DNA of 64,000 nucleotides from Argentina anserina (taxonomy: Eukaryota; Streptophyta; Magnoliopsida; Rosales; Rosaceae), in NCBI RefSeq assembly GCF_933775445.1, contig NC_065873.1, positions 19,406,001 through 19,470,000 of the forward strand, written 5' to 3'. Below are positions 22,562 through 33,080 of the stretch, piece by piece. The position numbers and the translations under genes are program-made. The notes under the pieces were generated by a model. The model was not told the DNA's origin. It saw only the letters and a list, made by a program, of their open reading frames with translations, and made no database searches. How positions within the stretch are numbered: the first letter of the stretch is position 1; the number at the start of each line of letters is the position of its first letter.

Positions 22562-25239
22562 TGTAATAACCCGATTTTTCGGGACAATTTATTAGATTAT
22601 TTCTAAAGTTATAAAGTTGTGAAAATTATAAATCGTGTTTGTTCCGTTTTGTGACGTCTGAAATCGAAAACGGAAATGTTATCGGAACGTTTATTTAGAA
22701 AAAACGTTACGTTACGCGACGTGAGAATCGATTTTTATTCCGTCGCTCGTTTGTGAAAACTTTCTTCATGAAAGGTGTAGAGCTCGTCGATACGAGTTTG
22801 TGGACGCATCACGCGTTCAAATCGAACGTCTGATGTGAAAGTTATTAATGTATTCGTTTCCGATTTCAGAAACGAGTATAAATAGAACATTTTAGGGCTT
22901 AGGGTTTCCATTTCAAGAAACCCTTCATCCGCCTCCCCCTTTTCTCTCTCTCCCCACGCGATTCTCTCTCTCCCGGATCTCACCTCTCCCTCAAATCGCC
23001 TCTGGGGATCTCCTCAGTTGGAGCGACGTGGTCCTCACCGCCACGCCCTACGGCCTCGCAAGGTCATCCGCAAGCGACCCCAAGCTCGCCGGACCGCGCC
23101 TCGCCGCCGTGAGCTTCCTCGAGACAACACGAAGATTAGAGGCTACCTCCGCCGCTCCACGCGTCTTCGAGGAATGATTGAGGTAAAGGATTGATTAATT
23201 GAGGATGTGTGATTAAAATTTGTTGGTTTTGAGTGATTTTTGTGGAGATCGGAGGAGGAGGGTGGATTACCGCCGCCTTAGGCGGCGCGTGTGAGAGTGT
23301 GAGGTGGCGTAGGGGCCGCCTTGGGCCGTGCAGGGTGGAGGAGGAAGAAAGGGAGAGGATTTGGGCGGCGGTGGCGTGCTACGCGCCGGCCTTAGGCTCG
23401 GCGTGTGGGCCCCAGGCGCTGCCACAGTGAGTGGCGCATGAGCGCCACGCGCGGTCTATCGGAGGTGGCGCGTGTACCCCATGCGCCGCCACGTGTGGCG
23501 GCGCGTGAATAGTGATTTCGAAAACAGAAATTTTGTAAAATTTATTTTTACGACGGTGATTGTAAAAAGGTGATTTACGTACTGTAAATGTAAATTTATT
23601 TTAAGTACGGTAAATGTAAATATAAATTACATTCTGTAAATGTAAAAAGTAAATTCAGAAGGGTAATTCAGTAATAATTATTTATGGAGACAATATTTAC
23701 ATTTGAATAGTATTCATACGTACAGAAATATATAAACAGTATGTACTCGTACATGAATACATAATGGATGTGTATTTGTACAGTAATACACGAATAGTAA
23801 ATACGTGAATAGTAAATTCGTAAAACCAGAAATTGCTGAACAGTAACAGATTATTACTGTTTCGGCATTTAAGGTTTACGTAACGATTCTAAATTATTTT
23901 CTTATTTTTTCAAGGTGATCGCTAAATCAAGAAATTGATATACTTTCGGAATCGTGGAATTACGCTCGAAATTCTAAGGTGAGTAAAAATCTCACATATT
24001 TACGAATCTACCCTTGCGGAGATTCAAGATTATGCATAATTTTAAAGAATGAAATATGACATGTATATGATATAGTGGAATATATATATTTGTATAAATA
24101 GTAAATAGGTATATATATATATAGTTTGCTATATTATATACTGTTATGATTTCGTTGTGACTATGCCATTTTGATGGATGAGATTTATATATCGAGCATG
24201 TGATTTGTTTTGTACAATATGACATGATGATTATTGTACGTGGTTTTAACATGGAGATTGTTAAAACGTTTTTATCTTCGGACGTGATTTTGTCTACGGA
24301 CGTGTGATGTCTTCGGACGTGATTGATGTCTTCGGACGAGTTTTTTTCTACGGACGTGTGATGTCTTCGGACGAGTTTTGTCTTTGGACGTGATTTATGT
24401 CTTCGGACGTGATTTATGTCTTCGGACGAGTTTTGTCTTCGAACGTGATTGATGTCTTCGAACGAGTTTTTGTCTTCGGACGTGTTTGGCATGTCGGAAC
24501 CGATTTTTTGGCCAGGCGAAAGTTACGATACAGTTAGAGCTCTAGTCTGTCTGCCGGAGTACTGCATGTGAGGTAACAGATGGGTTATCGGCTCATGAGT
24601 ACTCATATTTTTGGATGTTGGGTAGCAGGAGGTTGCCCAATGTCGGCGGTGTACTACATGAGGGGTAACAGAGGTGTACCAGCGCTCATGAGTACCCGTG
24701 TTATAAATGCATTTGGGTAAACAGAGGGGTTGCCCAATTTCTCATGATCACTTTCATTTTCATATTTTTGGACAACCAGATGGGCCGTCCATTGACTCAT
24801 GAGTGCATTTATAATTGATATTTTGTGATTTTCGTATATATTGATATGCAGATGGTATTTGTTATTTTACTCATACGAGCTGCAAAGCTTACCGGGTTTG
24901 TGTTTACAATCCCGGTGCACCAATTCGATGGTGTATGGGATAACTTCGCAGGTGTGGATTAGCGGGAATCGACGGACCACTCAGAAGACTTGGAGTTATT
25001 TATTTACATCCTGTGATGAGGATTTTGTGTGGATTTCTTTGTGAGGATTATACATTTCTATTTGTTATAATGTCAAATTATAAATTTGGTTTGTAATAAT
25101 CGGTTGACTGAGTTGTATTTTGAACTCAGAGATGATCCGATGTGGCATTTAAAATGGTTTCGATTCATTGAGAATTTTTTAGTGTTTTTCATGACTTCGA
25201 AATTTGAGTTTTTATGGTCGAAATTTTAGGGTCGTGACA
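22562..25239 (+). repeat. Family B solo LTR inside the eIF2-beta copy
   Basis: It starts TGTAATAACCCG and ends GGGTCGTGACA. Flanking 5-mers are GAAGA (22557-22561) and AAAGA (25240-25244), one mismatch. The layout is the same as the 13396 copy: TATA box at 22877-22884, GC-rich core near 23270-23510, ACAGTAA/ATAGTAA words near 23690-23860, and AAGGTGAGTAAAAATCTCAC near 23976. A strongly expanded TCTTCGGACGTG array is at 24276-24488. Confidence 0.85.
24276..24488 (+). repeat. TCTTCGGACGTG minisatellite in the LTR
   Basis: About twelve units of 14-19 bases share the core TCTTCGGACG(T/A)G. The minus-strand LTR ending at 42180 has about nine (38508-38645) and the outer LTR at 36.3 kb about three or four, while the 13396 and 47893 copies have one. 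Copy number therefore varies between family members. Confidence 0.85.
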
Positions 25240-25780
25240 AAAGAAGGAAAATGAAAAATACTGGAGGCCCCCAATCCCTGGGAGGCTAGCAATAGTAATT
25301 ACGAATATGAGGTTCTTCTTGAAAGGGTGTACAACATCCTTAGCGAGAATAATCCGGAGCGAGTTGCAGACAAGCGTAATCTAACTTTAAGGCCTCCTCA
25401 AGTTCTACGTGAGGGGAAAAAAACTGTCTTGATGAATTTCATGGATTATTGCAAGACGATGCATAGGCAACAAGAGCATCTCCAGAATTTCTTGTTGGTC
25501 GAACTGGGGACAAGTGGATCACTCGATGGACAGCATAGGTTAGTTGTTAAGGGAAGATTTGCCTCCAAGAACTTTGAAAAAATTCTGCGGCAGTATGCCA
25601 ATGAATATGTGATTTGTCTTGGGTGCAAAAGTGATGATAAAGGAAAATCGCCTGCATTTTCTCAGATGCGAGAAGTGTGGTTCTGGGCGCTCAGTTTCTC
25701 AGATCAAACAGGGTTTTGTTGCTCTTGTTGGGTGGAGGAATGCTAAGGCATTATCATATTCTTCATTTATCTTTTGGTAA

Positions 25781-27890
25781 TGTATGCTAATATATCCTCT
25801 GTGTTATGAGAACCTTATTTTACAAATAGTTAATGAGTTTTGGATTGTCTATTTATTTCTATACCTAGAAGTTTAGTTAACCACAGAATAGTCAAGGGCA
25901 AGGTGATTAGGTTAAGGAGGGGATGAAATTAAATGTAGTTTCCTTTTGGCATTTTTGTTAAAATGTAGGTTGTTCTCTTCAAGTATCTGGTGGGATTTGA
26001 TGGGCTTAAGCCTACAAATAATATATTATTTGTTAGGGTTTATGATTCAGCATACAAAGACCGTATCCTAATCCAGTTAATTTGTAAGTGAAAACTGAAA
26101 ATTACTCAGGAATTTCTATTCATACCTCCTAAAACAACATTTGGAACTCTCTCTTTTCCCAAGTTAGTATTGACTTTTTCAATATATATGAAATTACCAA
26201 AAGGATATATAAGAGTGAACAAAAGAAAGAAAAAAAAGAATTCTAAACATACCTATTTTGCAGTAGTAAATATAAATGAATTTTTCTTTTTTCGTCAATT
26301 CTTTATTTATTACAAGAAAACTTCAATTTGGAAATTGGAATAAGATGACTTAGTTAATTACTTTTTTATTATTAAAAAATTACAATAAATAATATTATCA
26401 ATTTTCATATATCAATTAAAAAACTATATGAGTTTTGATAAACTTCGTTTAGGATATGAGGGAAACAATTGTTCAATTGATGTTTGAATTGATGTTTGAA
26501 TTTTTCATGTTGATTTTAATATTTGGTGAGTTCCAAATCAATGAATGAAAAAACAACAACATTATTAATTATAAATTTAGGAGTGAAAGTGAAAACAAAT
26601 TTGAGATGGATTGTGTAATTATTAAGAATTTTTCGAGTTGTCTCTAATAATTGAATATTAGAATTTTAAAGAAATTAATGGATAGTAATTTGATTGGATT
26701 ATGGGTATTTTCGGAAAACTAAGGATGTCTAAATAGCATTTTGAGCATTTATAAAAGTGAAATGGAAGTTTATTAAGTAAGAAGGTTCAAATACCATTTA
26801 TGTCCTATATATGCAAAATTATACTTCTCGTAACCTGATGACAAATGAGCACAATATTCTCTTGCATAAGCATGTCGACGATCAACTTCACGCATTGCAC
26901 CTAATATGATATAAATTGAAACTCATGTAAAACAAAGATATTTGTCGATGATTATTCCCTATGTGTATGTGAGTATAATTATGTTCCCTATACCTTAATT
27001 AAGGGAAATTACGCAATTAATGGTGATCGACTATGTATAACATATAGCTAGATGGTTATCGCCCGGCCATGCACAGGTACTGATGTACATGTATAGTTTA
27101 TGTTTATGTACATATAGAGAAGATCGAGCAAGCTAATAATACACATATACATGTACCTACACACAAACACACGCGCACACATTAAAGGTGAATTAGAGCT
27201 GCTTGATTGTGTGTTTAACATTATTCACATACCTTGTACCGGGGTGGTGAGACAGGTGAGTTATGCATGTACTTTAAAAGTAAATTATGGATGAAGACAG
27301 TTAATGAAGTAATGCATGTACTATAAGTAGAAATTAATATTAATTCCCTCATAGCTCATACAATAGGAAATGTACGGGCTTAAATCCGAGCTGGCTAGGG
27401 TACTGAAAGGAGACGTTCAAAGGAGGAAAGAAAAAAACATGGATTGAAGAGTACGTTTCAGGCATAACCAAGAATACATGCATGATCAGTATAATCGATG
27501 ATCGATCGCTAGTGTACGTAGAATGATAAACAAAAGTTAGGGCTGTATTCATGGATAAAACCAGTACCTTCTGAATTTGTAAATTCCTCGATCAGTCCTC
27601 ACCGAAGTGGAAGCGAGCTAGCAAGGATAGTTATTCGATCTTCTCCCCTCCTCTTTGAATTCCTTGCCTTCAAACTATCGTAGCTAGTACAATCGCTATG
27701 AAAGAAGGCTTGAAAATCAGCAGTACCAATATTTATTATAATCGGGATTCAGAGTTTTCTAATAACTCTCTTCTTTCCCACAAAATTAGACAAATAACAT
27801 GAGCAAAATGTACACGGAAAAGGATGTATATATATGAACAAAATGTATATGATGAACACTCCAATTAATATTCGGCAAAATAAATAAATA
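25781..27890. other. No gene recognised
   Basis: AT-rich intergenic DNA between the eIF2-beta pseudogene and the zinc-finger gene. The last part (about 27700-27890) is probably the 3' untranslated region of that minus-strand gene. I see no other coding frame or element boundary. Confidence 0.5.
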
Positions 27891-28520
27891 CTACGGATCA
27901 TGACCGAGTCGAAGCTCCAAATCCAATCCATCCCCTTCACTACTGCAGGCACCATTAACTCGTTCAGTTTCTTTTTTAAGATGATCACGACGTACATGAT
28001 CTTCATCATCATCCTGAGCTGATGGCCCAATCCCCAAGCTCAGACCACTCCCCGATCTCCTATTCCGACAATCATCATCTGTAGCAAACAAATCCTGATG
28101 AAGTCGTAATGGATAATTCCTTGCACATAACTCCTCATGATCACCGTGAGCTTGTCCCACAACCCACATAGGTGCAGGAATAAACGTCCGGTAGTTCAGA
28201 TCCACCTCCGGAGCTGTAGAAAAATGTGGACGCGTGTAGCTTTGCAACGAACGGTGGGATCTCATTAGATCACTCACATGTTCATCAGCTGCTTTGCTTG
28301 CAATTGAAGTAGGAGCAGAAGTAGGCCTTGGTTTTGCTCTCTCCTTGCGGTGAATATTCATGTGTCCACCCAAGGCCTGTGCTGTTGTAAATCCTCTCTT
28401 GCAAAACACACACTCATACGATCTCCCTGTTCCCAAGTCATCGTTGAGATCCTCGGCTTCTTCATCGCTAGAGCTCTTCGAAACGTCTTCGTCTTGACGA
28501 TGGTTGGATTGAGATTGCAT
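27891..28520 (-). CDS. C2H2 zinc-finger repressor, SUPERMAN/TAC1-like, 209 aa
   Basis: A single-exon frame of 209 residues encodes a plant one-finger C2H2 transcription factor. The finger is near the N-terminus ([20 protein letters not shown]), with metal ligands C37, C40, H53 and H57 and the plant-specific QALGGH core that contacts DNA. It is preceded by an acidic Ser/Asp/Glu-rich stretch (residues 10-29). The C-terminus ends [11 protein letters not shown], an EAR motif (LxLxL) at residues 199-205 known to recruit TOPLESS-type co-repressors. The architecture, length and lack of introns are those of the SUPERMAN, RABBIT EARS and TAC1 group of nuclear regulators of organ growth and cell division. 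Which member it corresponds to cannot be decided by eye. The start is the only Met giving this N-terminus; a TATA-like CTATAAT lies about 50 bp upstream. Confidence 0.93.
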   Translation of the reverse strand: MQSQSNHRQDEDVSKSSSDEEAEDLNDDLGTGRSYECVFCKRGFTTAQALGGHMNIHRKERAKPRPTSAPTSIASKAADEHVSDLMRSHRSLQSYTRPHFSTAPEVDLNYRTFIPAPMWVVGQAHGDHEELCARNYPLRLHQDLFATDDDCRNRRSGSGLSLGIGPSAQDDDEDHVRRDHLKKETERVNGACSSEGDGLDLELRLGHDP

Positions 28521-28570
28521 TAGAACTTTTTTTGATATGGAGTCTGAAAAAGAGAGTAGTAGTACGGTGT

Positions 28571-28577
28571 ATTATAG
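28571..28577 (-). promoter_or_regulatory. Possible TATA box of the zinc-finger gene
   Basis: On the minus strand CTATAAT occurs about 50 bp before the start codon, which would give a very short leader. It is the best candidate in the proximal region, but only a weak one. Confidence 0.3.
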
Positions 28578-28599
28578 AGAAGTAAGGGACAGGAGACAA

Positions 28600-31386
28600 A
28601 GAGGAGACATAGGTATTGTCTATGAACACTATGTGATCGAGGGTTTGAAAAGGAAGGTGGTGTGGGGAAGACGGATCTTAGAAGCTTGCGAAGAGCACTT
28701 ATTCTGTTAGCCGGCTGAACTGGATTCGATCTTCTTGTTTAGCAGCGATCAACACGCTTTCGGTTTATGTTTTTATCTATTTTATATCCATCATTTGTCT
28801 CCCATTAATTTAGAGCTAGCGGTCTTCCTTTGTCTCTACGATTCCTTATACGATAAATATACCAAACTATATTTAAATACGAATACGTATGCTTGTAGCC
28901 CATTTGGTACACATAAATTTTCGTAATGCATGATGCTGATGCGCACTCGTTTTCATTTAACCATAACTTTTGTATGATCGGTGTTGCGGCTTTCCATATT
29001 TATTGTACTTTTCGAGTAGCTTATGATCTATTCTCAAAAAAAGGGAAAAAAACACAAAAAAGGAGCTTATGACCTTAATTATGTACAGGTTCTTGTTAAA
29101 TTAGAGTAAAACCATCTCAAAATAAATACAATTTCAGCAACCATTTGAAATTACTCTAAGGTAAGCACGTTAAATTTTCAATATTCCTATATGTTCTTTC
29201 TCTACGAAATATATACCAAATGTAGGAGATACTGTTGTAATGTTGATTAGTTCGATCTTTGGTTGTTATATATATCTACATTAGCGTTCTTATTCAAGAG
29301 ACAGCACCTGTTGTAGATAGATCATTTTCATCACATATATGAAAAGTTTATATTGAATAGACCTCTTCTTAAGTATCTTGGAACTCTGTCTTACCGGCCA
29401 GCTCTTCAATTTAGAATCTTCAGAAATTAAAGAAAATTAAAGATGAAAATGATGCCATGTCTTCAATCTTTCTAATGCCTTCTTTTTCTCCCCTTTAGTG
29501 TCTTCTATAAATATAAAATTGATCGAACAGTAACAGATTTCAGTTCTTCACACGTACTCAGTACTCTTGTTTATCATCTGCTTTGGGAGGAAATACGTAG
29601 GAACTTTCGCATATGATATGCAAGTAGAGCAAGAAAACAGTTCAGTTTTGGATCTTATAGTTGTAAGCGAGTGAACATTTTAATACCACATATATAAATA
29701 ATTACAAATAACATATTAATCAGATTTGTGTCATCAATCAACATCATGCTAATTGCTAATTAAAGATATGGTCATCGATCTGATTGCATTCAATCAATTG
29801 TGAATAGGGGATATATAAATGAAGAACTAGATCTGCAAAAAATAAAAAATAAACATAGAAAACCCGGCCATCACATGCCAATTTCCTGAGCAAGCTTTTC
29901 ATAATTTTCGTAGACAAGAAAACGATGATGCTACAGATACATAAAGAAGCTAGCTTTGAATGAAATTGTTATCTAATTTTGTCTCGGTCTATCATCTTAT
30001 ATCTAGCTTCTATATATAGTTTATGTATGCATACTCATCAGCTACTTAAGTAATTATATAATTAGTTAGATTAGCTCCAGCTTGTTAAATAGTTTGAAAT
30101 ATATTAGGTTATTGGTGCCGTTTGTACGAGAGATTTTACATGAAAATTGACTGGACTGATCGAGATATCGTTATGATCGATCACCAATTAACTCTTATTT
30201 TGTAATTAGGAGTTAATTAAATAGGACTTGGACGTCGGTGCGTCCTAATTAACGAGTGCTGAGTGCTCGTTATATTCTATGTGCCATATTGCAAAACCAA
30301 CTCTTAAAACATCTTTGGGGTGGCATGTGTATGAGAAAAAAAATAGTATCAGAGTACCCTATTCGATCAATATTATTCCCCGCTCTTTTCTTGGTGTATG
30401 AATCAATGAACTAACATCCTTAAAAAGAATCAGTAAAATCAGTTAATAAGATAATTTTCCATATGAAAAGTAAAGCATATTTCTTATTGGGGCTAATTTG
30501 TATCAATTTTCTTTATGTAAAGATTCATACGTACTGCATATAACGTTATAATTTCATAGCCGTTAATTAATGAGTGAGCAACCCCGTTTGATCATACTTA
30601 ATTACTTAAGTGTTGAATTCTGTCTTCAGGTAAATCAAATGAGCCGAGGAATTATAAAGAAAAAAATGATGACCAAGTCTGCAAGAAAACTCTAAGAGGA
30701 AAATATAGGAATTATGACACACGAGGACAATGGGAATGATCGATAATCAAACATGAAATGGGGTCAACAACAATAGCGATAACAATAACAATGTGATTCG
30801 AGCAGCTGCAACAACTTCCATTTTCCTCCAAATTTGTTATTTTTTCTAATGATTCTTTTGCTGCCTTTGATTTCTTAACCCGTGCTAGAACAATGAAGAG
30901 ACGCCCAAAAAACTAAATCCAAAGTCACGATACGGCCTGCATGCAAGTCAAGACATACAAACAAGAAGTTGGAATTTTCTGATGAAGAAATTCATTTTTA
31001 GTACGTAAAAGCCCTTTCTTTCATCAATTAGCTAGTATCTGATAGAGTGATAGGACCAAAGTATTAATAGGACCTTGATGTTTGTAGTTTGGGGCATTCT
31101 AAGACAGTAGTGCGTTCATATTATAATATCTTCGTTTCCAAGTTCAAACTGAATCTTAAGAAAAGATCGAGAGCAACTTTTCTCGAGAAAATTATCAAGG
31201 AACTTGAGCTAATTAATATTTATTAAATTTTTGGATCGTGCTAATTACATTGAAACGTTATATAGGGTATACATACGTCTGAAACTCTGAATGTCAGGGC
31301 AAACTGATATAGACGTCTGAGTAGTTTAAGATAAGAAAGGTTGTGGCAAACTAAGGTGTTAACAATGTCAGGACGACTGCTTGAGT
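28600..31386. other. No gene recognised
   Basis: Intergenic sequence upstream of the minus-strand zinc-finger gene, AT-rich with no coding frame of note. A TATA-like TATAAATATAAAA occurs on the plus strand at about 29507, but no gene follows it. Confidence 0.5.
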
Positions 31387-31389
31387 ATT

Positions 31390-31575
31390 CACTACGCCAG
31401 ATCCACTCTTGAGCGACGACATCTGACGACATTGGACAACGTCCGTCGCCCAAAACACTTTAAGCGACAGATAACTGAGTTCGTCACTTAAGGAAGATCT
31501 GGAGCGACGGACAGTGAACACTGCCGTCGCTTAAACTCTATAGAGACGAACATTGATTTATTCCGTCGCTTTAAC
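31390..31575 (+). repeat. CACTA 5' subterminal repeat region
   Basis: Many copies of GCGACG/CGTCGC-type words occur in direct and inverted order. In En/Spm such clusters bind the TNPA protein; by analogy they are candidate binding sites here. Confidence 0.75.
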
Positions 31576-31978
31576 GTTTTTAAATCTATTTAGGCAGTTG
31601 GCCTTAAAGACAAACAGAAACTGGATCTGAAATTGAAAAATGATGCTGCAGCTGCGATTTTGAAGAGATTTGGGAGAAAATTTGAAGTAAGTGGTGTAAA
31701 CCTTCTTCTAGCTCTCTTCTCATTGATTTGTGAGGTTAGCATGAACTCTATATCATTTCTTCATCTTTTTTTACCATATTTTGTGTTTATTTGAGCATGA
31801 ATTTAGTGTTTTATAGTTTAGTTTTAATGTACTCATGCAATTGGAGGTTTATTGTAGAGTTTAGTGTTAGGATATTACCCAATTTTAGACCTTGAATTTG
31901 GTGTTTTAGAGCTTGAATTTGGTTCATTTTAGAGCTTCAATTTAGTGTTTAAGAGTTTAGTATTAATTTACTCAATTT

Positions 31979-32449
31979 ATGATAAAATCAGTGGATACAT
32001 CCACCAGTTGGTATGATGATGACCCTTTTATTCTAGCGACACAAGCAAAACGAGTTTTCTACCTAGAAGATATGAAGGCCGGTGAGACTTGGAAGGTCGT
32101 CAATGAGATGTCACACAGAAATGTCTATAATGCAAGTACACTTGCAATATATGAGGAGATGAGACCTCTGATAGGAAATAATATTGAAGAACCCTATCAA
32201 GAACCTACAGTAGAAGCATTCACGGGACACAGTCTGATTGCTGGTTTTACCATTGATTTGGGTTTTCTTGTTCAAGATGAAGAAGTGGGGGATGATGATG
32301 ATGTCGGCATGGGCGAAGAAGAGGAAGAAAGTGAAGAAGAAGATGAAAAAAGTGAAGAAGAAAGTGAAGAAGAAAGTGAAGAAGAAGAAGAAGAAGAAAG
32401 TGATGATGATAATGATGAAGAATACGACGGGCTTGGTTGGTCTCCATGA
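31979..32449 (+). pseudogene. CACTA TNP2-like transposase C-terminal fragment
   Basis: The 156-residue frame contains WYDDDPFILATQAKRVFYLED followed by WKVVNEM, the signature of the DUF4216-type C-terminal region of plant CACTA transposases (TNP2/TNPD). The rest is an acidic tail rich in Glu, Ser and Asp (about residues 100-150). The N-terminal and catalytic DDE parts are absent, so only the end of the gene survives internal deletion. It is on the same strand as the TNPA-like gene and upstream of it, the usual order in these elements. The ATG at 31979 may not be an authentic start. Confidence 0.78.
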
Positions 32450-32644
32450 TAATCGATAACAAACATGATTTCTATTTTCAAACTATGAAATCAAAACTTA
32501 TGTTTTATGATATCGGAACATACCGAATGAATGTATGAATTTCTCTATTTTAATCTTGTGACTTGTAACTTATATCAATGCATCATGTTGTGTAAAACAT
32601 ATAATTGGAAGAAAATGGTCTGAAAACATTAGTTCTGTAACACC

Positions 32645-32830
32645 CCTTTAAGCGACGGCCTTTGCTTAATTCGTCACTAGAATTTTTCGCCTAAGGCGAC
32701 GAGATATTAGTTTTACCGTCGCCTTAAGCTAAATAATTGGCGCGTTACTATCTCCCCCAAAAATTCACCAAAAGTTTGAACGAAATTCTAAAATGTACTT
32801 AGACGACGAGCGTTGATTAAGTTCGTCGAG
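32645..32830 (+). promoter_or_regulatory. Internal GCGACG/CGTCGC cluster between the two CACTA genes
   Basis: The same words as in the subterminal regions (AAGCGACGGCC, AGGCGACGAG, CCGTCGCC, GACGACGAG) occur here, away from either end and just before the TNPA-like gene. It may be a control region that the element's own protein binds. Confidence 0.5.
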
Positions 32831-32868
32831 AATGTGGGGGTGTATAAAAGTAAAGAACAGAACCTAAA

Positions 32869-32982
32869 TCGATCTCTACAGAAGCCCTCGACCTCTCTCG
32901 CCGCCCTCAACCTCTCTCACCTAAATCGATCTCTAAATAAACCCTCGACCTCTCTCGCCGCCCTCAACCTCTCTCACCAAAT
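32869..32982 (+). repeat. Tandem duplication, about 58 bp, twice
   Basis: Two near-identical units run from CTAAATCGATCTCTA to CCTCAACCTCTCTCACC. A CT-rich stretch (about 32985-33060) follows, together forming the leader of the TNPA-like gene. Confidence 0.8.
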
Positions 32983-33080
32983 CGCTCTCTCTCTGTCTCT
33001 TTCTCCACCCTCACTCTCTCTCTCTCTCTCTATCTCGATCTCTCTCTCTTTCTCTCTCACCAGCACAATCCTTGAATTCG

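Larger units (their letters stand above)
22464..25780 (+). pseudogene. eIF2-beta pseudogene, split by a solo LTR
   Basis: Translation initiation factor eIF2-beta (the eIF2 subunit that contacts eIF5) is recognisable in two pieces. The 5' piece (22464-22561) starts MEEVTLVDIASFHPSKKKKKK, a lysine block typical of the N-terminus. The 3' piece (from about 25245) reads PWEASNSNYEYEVLLERVYN, then RPPQVLREG, MDYCKTMHRQQEH, LVELGTSGSLDGQ and YVICLGCKS. After CKSDDKGKS the frame shifts, and the C-terminal zinc-binding segment continues in another frame as FLRCEKCGSGRSVSQIKQGF up to a TAA at 25780. Damage: a family B solo LTR (22562-25239), an in-frame TGA just after it (near 25248), loss of much of the acidic N-terminal region, and the late frameshift. 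No introns are visible within the preserved 3' piece, which fits a retrocopy, but no poly(A) tail was found. The identification is confident; the functional status is clearly broken. Confidence 0.9.

Noticed and set aside
24276..24488. Repeat array considered as a CRISPR
   Set aside because: Units are 14-19 bases with no unique spacers of constant length, in a plant LTR; it is a minisatellite.
23992..24492. Minus-strand 166-residue repetitive frame (SSEDINHVRRH repeats)
   Set aside because: It is the shadow of the TCTTCGGACGTG minisatellite in a solo LTR and has no protein relatives that I recognise.
32238..32481. Lys-, Ser- and His-rich frames in both strands
   Set aside because: Shadows of the acidic GAA/GAT-rich tail of the CACTA transposase fragment.
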